64,000 nucleotides of DNA, from positions 1 through 64,000 of the forward strand of contig NZ_SNZH01000005.1 of assembly GCF_004363655.1 (NCBI RefSeq). The letters run 5' to 3'. Position 1 is the stretch's first letter; each line of letters begins with the position of its first letter. This DNA comes from Tahibacter aquaticus (GTDB lineage: Bacteria; Pseudomonadota; Gammaproteobacteria; Xanthomonadales; Rhodanobacteraceae). The notes beneath the pieces were generated by a model. That model saw nothing but the letters and a program-made list of their open reading frames with translations. It ran no database searches and had not been told where the DNA came from. The position numbers and the translations under genes were made by a program. This document shows, piece by piece, positions 10,801-19,800 of this stretch.

Positions 10801-13800
10801 GCTGTATGCCCTTGATGCGTTCGACCTGCATGCCGCCGTCCTGCCATAGCGGCCAGTCGATGGCGAGCGTACGGCCGCGGCGCTGCTGCTGCGCGACGAG
10901 CCGCTCGCGCAACGCCGCGTAGTGGTGCTGGAAGCCATTGGCATAGGCATAGTCGCACTGGCCGGAACTGCCCAGTTCCGCTGCGAGCGAGGAAAACAGC
11001 ACGAAGAAATCCAGGTCGTCCGACTGGCTGGCCTGGTCCAGGTGGATGGTGCCGTAGAGCTTCGGCGCACAGGTTGCGTCGAAATCCACAACCGTCTTGC
11101 GTTCGATCGGCGCATCGCGGATCACACCGGCCGCGTGCACGATGCCGTGGATGCTGCCGAAGCGCTCGCGCACCTGCTGCAGCAGCGCCTGCGCCGCGTC
11201 GCGCTGGCCGACATCACCGCGCAGATAGGCGACTTGCGCGCCCAAGGCTTCGAGTTCGGCGAGCTTGGCGGTCTGCGCCGCATCGAGTTGCGAACGGCCG
11301 ATCAGGGCCAGATTCACCTTGGCTTGCGAGGCGAGGAATTTCGCCACGATCAGGCCAAGGCCACCGGCACCGCCCGTAATCACGTAGGTGCCGCGTTCGC
11401 GCACGGCCGCAGGCAGGGCCACGGACGGCGTCCACGGCTGCAGGCTGCGCACCAGGCGCTGCTGTGCCGTGTAGCGGATTTCCATATTGCCGCGCGCGTC
11501 ATCGGCCAGTTCCGCGATCAGGCGGTCGACCGCCGTTTCGTCCGGCATGCCGGACGAAACGGCCACGCCGATGGCGATGCACTTGCTGCTCAGTTGCGGA
11601 ATTTCCAGCGCGGCGCTGCGCACAAAACTCGCCAGGGCCGCGTGCTGCGGCTGCGCCTGGCCCGCATCGGCCGGGATCAGGCAGAACAGGTTCGTCGCGA
11701 ACGCCGGAGCTGCAGCGGCCTTGTCCGCCTGCGCGGCGCCGGCCAGGGTCTGGCCCAGGGCAAACAGTGAGCCCACGCCGTGATCGAGACCGGCACGCAG
11801 TGCGTCTGCATCGAGCACACTCTCGCTGCCGCTCCAGGCATGCACGATATGCCGCGGCCGCAGGCCTTGCGTCTGCAGCGCGGCAAACAGCGCGGCGTAG
11901 TCGGCATGCTGCGCGGGCTGCAGCCGATACGTATCGGCGGAAAGCGCCTGGAAACTGTCGCCCGGCTGCACCAGCACGATGGCTGGCACGGCCCTGCCCT
12001 GTTCGCCCAGGCGACGGCGCAGCTGTTCGCGCAGTGCTTCACCATGGGCGAGCAGCAGGATCGGTGCCGCCGACATGCCCGCCGCCGCGCTCGCGGCGAG
12101 CGGGGTTTCCTGCCACACGCTGCGGTAGTACAGGGTCTGCGGTGCAGCGCTTGTCGCGACGGCTGCCGTGGCGGCGACAGTGGCCGTGCGGGCGGGCGCA
12201 GCCGCAGCTGCCGTTGCACCGGTAAACGCCGGCGTTGCCGCATCACTGCGGCGGAAACCTTCCACGCCGGGAATCCAGCAGCGCTCGCGCGCGAACGGAT
12301 AGGTCGGCAAGGCGATGCGCCGCGGCGTGCGCAGGCGCGGCAAGCGGCGCCAGTCGATGTCTGCGCCGTTCACCCAGACCGCGGCCAGCGCGGCCAGATC
12401 CTGCGCTTCGATCAGCGCCTGCACCGTTGCCGCGTCGGCGATGGGCGGTGCGTCCTTGCGTGCACGGCTGCTGCCGCGGCTGACGCCGGATGCCGCATTG
12501 CCGTCGAGGAACGCGCGCAGCTTGCCGCGCACGTCGTCGATCGTCGCGGCGACGAAGGCCAGGCGCTCGGGCATCTCGTCCCTGCCCACCTGCAAGGTAT
12601 AGGCGAAGTCGAGCAGGTCCGGCGCATCGGCTTCGGCGCGTTCCAGCATCGCTTCCGCATAGGCATGCAGGCGGTCGTCGGTCTTGGCCGACAGCACGAC
12701 CAGCTGCGGCCCAACCGTGTCGTTGTATACACGTTCGGCAGACGCCAGATGTTCTTCCAGCACGATATGCGCGTTGGCACCGCCGAAACCGAACGAGCTG
12801 ACGCCGGCACGGCGCGGCAGCACGCTGCCGTCCCTGCCCTGCGGCGACTGCCAGTCGCGCGTCTTGTCGGCGATGTAGAACGGCGTGCCGGCCAGGTTGA
12901 TGTAGGGGTTGATTTCCTCGAAGTGCACATTGGCCGGAATCTGCCGATGGCGGATCGCCAGCAGCACCCGCAGGATGCCGGCAATACCAGCGGCGGTTTC
13001 CAGATGGCCGATATTGGTCTTGGCGGAACTCAGGCCGACGTGCGGCACAACGGCCGGCGCATGATCGTGGCGCTTGTACAGCTCACTGAACGCCTTGGTC
13101 AGCGCCTGGATCTCGATCGGATCGCCCAGGCCGGTGCCGGTGCCATGGCATTCGATATAGCCGACCGTAGCCGGGTCCATCTGCGCCTTGTCGTAGGCGT
13201 CGACCAGCAGTTCGGCCTGGGCCGCGGAGTTCGGCGCGGTCAGCGTGGTGACACGGCCGCCGTGGTTTTCCGCGGTCGCACGCACTACGGCGTAGATATG
13301 GTCGCCGTCGGCTTCGGCCTTGGCCAGTGACTTGAGCAGGATCGCGCCGGAACCTTCGCCGCGCACGTAGCCGTTGGCGCGCTTGTCGAAGGTCTTGCAC
13401 TTGCCATCGCTGCTGAGCATGCCGGCCATGCCGAACGAGATGTAGGCAGCGGGGCTGAGCATTACCTGCACCCCGCCGACGATGGCCATGTCGCAGCTGC
13501 CGGTGTGGATCGATTCGATGGCCCGGTGCAGCGCCACCAGCGAACTGGAACAGGCAGTGTCGATGGGCGCGCTGGGGCCGCGCAGGTTGAGCAGGAACGA
13601 GACGCGGTTGGCCAGTACCGAATGCGAATTGCCCGAGGCCGAATAGCCGTCCAGGCCGATGTTCAGCCGGTTCATCACATCGACGTAGTCATTCGTCGCG
13701 ACACCGACGAACAGGCCGGTGCGCGTGCCGGACAGGTCCGACACGCGATGGCCGGAATCCTCGATCGCCTTCCACACGGTTTCCAGGAAGATGCGCTGCT

Positions 13801-16800
13801 GCGGGTCCATCATCTGCGCTTCGCGCTTGGAAATGCCGAAGAACAGCGCGTCGAACTTGTCGACCTCGCGCATGAAGCCGCCCCACTTGGAGTTCGACTT
13901 GTTCACTTCCTTGAACGGGTCGCCGTAGAACTCTTCCCAGTCCCAGCGATCCTCGGGAATGACGCTGATCAGGTCGTCGCCGTTCTTCAGGTGCTGCCAG
14001 AATTCGTCGAGATTGTCCGACTGCGGCATCACGCCGCTCATGCCGACGATGGCGATGGGCATGTCATCGAAACGGTTGACCGGCGCGGCGCGGCCAGCTG
14101 CTGCGTGCGGTGCCGCCTCGTAGGCGCGCGAGTCCCAGCCTTTGCTGATGCGCTGCGGCTGGCCGGAATCTACCGGCACAACCGGTGCGGCAGCACTCTT
14201 CGCCACCGTGCCGCCGCCAGCCGACGCATGTACGCGCGCCACTTCGGCGCTGCGTTCGGCAGCAAGGTATTTGGACACTTCCTGGATCGACGGATAGTCG
14301 AAGAACAGCACCGGCGTGACATCGACGCCGTACTTGTCGTTGATCTCGTTGGCGTAGGTGGTCAGGCCTATCGAATCGAAGCCCAGGTCCAGCAGCACGC
14401 TGTCCGGCGAGATATCCGCCGCGTCGAGCTTGAGGAACTCCATCGCCATGCGCGTGAGTTCCGCCTGCACCAGCGTGGCCATGTTCTGCTGTGTGCCGGG
14501 CGCCGCTGCAACAGTGGCTGCGGCAGCCGGCACCGGCTGGGGCTTCTTGCGCATGCCCCAGGCGATCTCGATCTTTTCCTGGTTGCCTTCCAGCACCGCG
14601 AGCTGGGTCGCATTGGAGGAGAGACCATTCACGAACGCGTCGATGCCGGTATCGGTGCCCAGCAGCTTGATGCCGAGGGTCTTGGTGAACATCTGCTCGG
14701 TCTGTTCGTCGACGCGCATACCGCCGTCGGCCCAGAGCGACCAGTTCAGGCTGAGTGCCTTGCCCGCACGCAGCCCCGCGCCACGCTGCTGTTCGCGGCG
14801 GAACGCGAACGAATCCATGAAGTGGTTGGCGTAGCCGTAGTCGCTCTGTCCGGCATTGCCGGTCACCGCAGCCATCGACGAGAACAGCACGAAGAAATCC
14901 AGCGGTTCGGCGCGGGTCGCCTCGTCCAGGTAGACCGTGCCGAACACCTTGGGTGCGAGTACCGCATCGAAATCCGCCGCGGGCTTGTTGCGCACGTAAG
15001 AATCGCGCAGCACGCCGGCGCTGTGGATGACGCCGTTGATTTCACCGAAGTGCTGCTTGCCGGTCGCCACCAGGCGCTGCACGTCGGCATTGCTGGACAC
15101 ATCGGCCTCGATATAGACCACTTCCGCGCCGAGCGCGCGCAGTTGCTCGAATTGCGCCTCGCGTTCGGCCGACGGCGCCGAACGGCCGGTCAGCAGCAAG
15201 CGGGCCTGGTAACGCCGCGCGAGGAATTCGGCAAAGATCAGCCCCAGCCCGCCGGCACCGCCGGTGATCAGGTAGACACCGCGCGCGCGTGGCGCATACG
15301 GCGTGGCCGTGTCCGCCGCGGCGGGCGCCAGGTCGAACAGTTTCAGCCGGCGCAGCTGGCGTTCGCCGCCGACGATGCGCAGCGCGACCGCGTCGCCCGC
15401 ATCGGCGCGGAACTCGGCGCGCAGCGCGGCAAGCACACTGTCGCCATTGCCGTCGTAGCCGTTCAGCTCCAGCGTCTTGCACTGGACCTTGGGGAATTCC
15501 AGGTGCAGCGCGCGGAAAAAGCCGGCGACCGCGTCGTGCGTGACCGGCAGCTCGCCATCGCCGCTGGCGTGCAGGTAGACCAGCTGCAGCTTGTTGTCGA
15601 ACTTGAGCTTGGTCAGCGCCTGGCACAACGGCAGCAGCGAGCGCACGCCGCTGGCCAAGGCCGCACCGATCGCGGCCTCGTCCAGCGCCGGCACCGGACC
15701 ACCCAGCGGCCACGCGAAGCCGATATGGCGGAATGTGTACTTGCTCTCAACAATTGCATCGATTAATTGTGCAAAATGATCGAAATTTGCCGGATCGACA
15801 GCATAGGTATCGGCGTCGATGCGGGCAAACTGCGCTGCCGGACGCACCAGCACGACGCGCTGGACTGACCCGGCGGCGGCGAGCTGGCGGCGGTACAGCT
15901 CGCGCAGGGTGTCGTCGCGATCGAACAGCAGGATCGCGTCGCCCTGCTCCGGCGCCTCAGCCACGGCGAGGGCCGGTAATGGCGCGGCTTCCCATTCCGG
16001 TGCGTAGAACAGTCGTGCAAAACCGGCTTCGTCCTTGCGCGCGGGCTCCTTGTGCACCTCGGCAATCGGCACGCCGGTCGCCTCGCGGATGCGCACCAGG
16101 ATCTTGCCGTCGTCGTCGAGAATCAGCACGTTCTTGCGCGAGACGCGGGAATTCTCCACGCGCCCGTCGGTCATCTCGGTGACGTAGCTCCAGCAGCGCG
16201 GCTGCAGCGGATGGATGACTTCCACTTCGCCGATGGAGAACGGCACCAGCATTTCGGAACTGGCGCCGCCGAGCTGCGCGGCAACGCCAGCCTGCAGCGC
16301 GCCGTCGATCAGCGAGGGATGCAGCAGCAGCGACTGCAGGTCGTCCAGCCGCGCCGGCGGCAATTGCAGCAGGCCGAGGGTCTCGCTATCGCTGCGGTAG
16401 ACCTCCTGCAACGACTGGAAGCCCGGGCCCAGATCCAGGCCGAAGGACTTGAACAGCGGATAGGCGTCGCGCCCGTTCATGACCTTGGCGCAGCGCGCCC
16501 GGATCGCGGCCAGGTCGACGTACTCGTCTGCGGCAGCGAGTTCGCTCTCGCTGGCGTAGAGAATCTTGCCCTGGGAATGCAGCACTTTCTTGCCGCTGTC
16601 GCCGTCGCTGAAGACCTCGAACTGGATCGCGTCGTGGGAGGGCTTGAGTTCCACCCATGCCTCTGCTGGCACATCGCGCACGGCGATCGGGCTGACCCAC
16701 AGGATATTGCGCAGGCGCCGCACTGGCCGGCCCGCAGCCAGTTCGCCGGCCTTGCGCGCCAGCTCCAGATACGCCACGCCGGGCAGGGTCGGTACATCCA

Positions 16801-19800
16801 TGACGCGATGGTCGTAGATGAAGAATTCGCCGTCGTGGAAGGTCTTTTTGAACAGCTGGCGCTCGAAGGTCGACTCGTTGCTGTCAACCAGCGGATGAAT
16901 GCCGCGGCGCGCGGCAAGCGCGGCCACGCTGCCGGCCGCCGTGACCGGCACCCAGTGGCGCTTGTCGGCAAACGGATAGGTCGGCAGCGAAACGCGCCGT
17001 CCGCTGCTGGCGCCGTTGATGCCACGCCAGTCCAGCAGCACGCCTTCGGCCCACAGGCGCGCAACCTTGCCCGCATCGCGGCGCCGCGACAGCAGGCCGA
17101 TCACCTGCTCGCGTTCGCTGCGACTCATCAGCTTGAGAATCACGTCGGCATTCTTGACGTTGCCGATCACCACGCCTTCGTGCTTCTTGCCGGCGAGGAA
17201 CGCGCCGATGCGCTCGACCAGCTCGGCGCGCGAACGCGCCAACAGTGCAACGCGGAATTCGAACGGCTTGCGCCCGCACTGCAGAGTAAAGGCGATATCG
17301 CGCAGCGGCGCGACTGCGTCCGGTTGCTGCAGGTAGTCGCGCAGCCGCGTGGCCACGTCGACCAGCTGCGCCTCGGTGCGCGCCGACAGCGGAAAGATAT
17401 GCGTCTCGCGATCCGCCGCGGATTCCGCCGCGGCAGCGTCGCCGGCATAGCTTTCGAGGATGACATGCGCATTCGAGCCGCCGGCGCCGAACGAGCTGAT
17501 GCCGGCGCGCAGCGGCTGCGCCAGGCCGTCGACCTGCAGCGGCAGCCAGTCCTGCAGCTGCTGCTGCACGCGGAACGGCGAGGTGTCGAAATCGATATGT
17601 TCGTTGAGCACGGCCGAATGCAGCGATGGCACCAGCTGGCGATGCTGCATCTGCAGCAGCACCTTGCTCAGGCTGGCGACACCGGCTGCCGCTTCGAGAT
17701 GGCCGATATTGGTCTTCAGCGAACCGACCGCACAGGCATGCGTGGCGACACCCTGGCCGTCGAAGGCATTGTTCAGCGCGGCGATTTCCAGCGGATCGCC
17801 CAGCTCGGTGCCGGTGCCATGCGCTTCGATGTAGCCGATGCTGGCGGCACTGACCTCGGCCCGCTCCAGCGCGGCACGGATCAGGTTGGTCTGCGCCTTG
17901 GGATTGGGTACGACGAAACCGCTGGTACGCCCGCCGTGATTGACGGCGATGCCCTTGATGACGCCGTAGATGTGATCGCCGTCGGCGACCGCCTGCGCCA
18001 GCGGCTTGATATACACCGCGCCGACACCTTCGCCGGCGACGTAGCCGTTGGCACCGTGGCCGAAGCTGCGGCAGACGCCATCCTTGGACAGCGCACCGCC
18101 GGACCAGTTGATGTCCCACTTGCTCTGGTGCAGATCCAGGTTCACGCCGCCGACGATGGCTGAATTGCATTCGCCCGCGTAGATCGCTTCGCAGGCCAGG
18201 TACAAGGCCGTCAGGCTGGAAGAGCAGGCGGTATCGATGGTCAGGCTGGGACCGGAAAAATTCATGCCGTAGGAGACGCGGTTGGCGATGCTCCAGAGGA
18301 ACGAACTCGGCGCCTGCGTGCCACCGAGGTGCTTTTCCTCGACGCCGACCGTCTGGTAGGTGGCCCACACCGCGCCCACATACACGCCGACATTGCTGCC
18401 GCCCTCGTCACGGTTGAGCAGCTCGGGGTAGTAGCCGGCGTCTTCCAGCGTTTCCCAGGCCACTTCGGCGAACAGGCGTTCCTGCGGATCGAGCCGCTCG
18501 GCGTCCTTGGGCGGAATGTTGAAGAACAGCGAATCGAATTTGTCCACATCGGCGATAAAGCCACCGCGGTACTTGGCCGCTGGGCCGTAGCGCAGCCGCT
18601 GCTCGTAGCGATCGGCCGGCAGTTCCTCGATGCAATCCAGACCTTGCTTGAGGTTCTGCCACAGCTCGTCGATGTTCTTCGCCCTGGGATAGCGCCCGGC
18701 CATGCCGACTACGGCGATATCGCAAGTCCGGCGCGTGCTGCGCGCCTCGGTATCCGGTGTCGCCTGCATCGTGATCGAACCCCTGTTGATGCCTTCGCCG
18801 TCGGCCGCCGCAACCTGCACGGACTCGGCCTGCACGGGCGCAGCCTGCACCGGCTCGGCGTGCAGCGCGGCCTGGGACAACGGCGCGGGCGCATCAGCCG
18901 CCACGCGTGCAGCGCGGACGTTGTGGTAGTGCTTGAGCGTGTACTGCGTCGCCAGTTCGCCGAACGACGCGGGGGCGTCCTTGCGCGGCAACAGCTCGGG
19001 AATCGCGGTCATGTCGTGGAACAGCGCGGCCAGCCGCTGCGCAATCTGCGCCACGTCGCTGTCTTCGAGGCCCAGCGGCAAGGCCAGGCGTACCAGGTGC
19101 GAGGTTTCGCGACGGCGCTGCATGCCGACGCTGTGCGCGCCGGCGCGGATGCCGGTGTTGAGATAGAGACAGGCCAGGAACGAGGCGACTGGCAACTCGA
19201 AGCCGGCCACGGCCGGGATGCGCTTGACGTCGATCAGCACGCAGTGTCCGCCGGCCGGCTGCAGCACTGGCGCACCGCAGTCCTTCAGCGCCTGCCAGAC
19301 CGTACGCACAGCCTGCATGCGCCGATCGACCGCGTTTTCGATGAAACGCCGATCACGCAGGGCCAGCGCGATCAATTTGCGTTCGAACAGATCCAGTCCG
19401 CTGCCTGCCTGCTCAACCGCGGCGCGCGCGGCGCGGTGCAGGGCCGCATCGTTGGTGGCGATCAGGCCGCCCATGCCAAGGCCGAAGTCCTTCGCCAGGC
19501 TGACCACGACGACATCGGCGCAGGCCAGCATCTCGCGCACCAGCTGCCACAGATCCTGTGCTGCACCGGCAGCGTCGTTGCGCTGCTGGAAGCGCGCGTT
19601 CTCGACGATGCGGGTTGCATCCAGCAGCAGCGGAATCGCATGCGGCGCAAGCCGGGCTTTCACCTGCTGCAGGTGCTGCAGCGATACCGGGTTGCCGCCG
19701 GCGGCGTTATTGCAGGTTTCGATGCAGACCAGCGCGATGGCGGCTGCATCGCCAGCCAGCGCAGCGTCGAGCGCAGCCAGGTCCAGCTCGCCCTTGCCTG

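Noticed and set aside
6779-10849. A 1356-codon open frame on the plus strand, and similar long plus-strand frames across 1-21478
   Set aside because: They are antisense to PKS domains with intact KS, KR, DH and ACP motifs, are rich in Arg, His and Gln as expected from reversed GC-rich codons, and show no family motifs.
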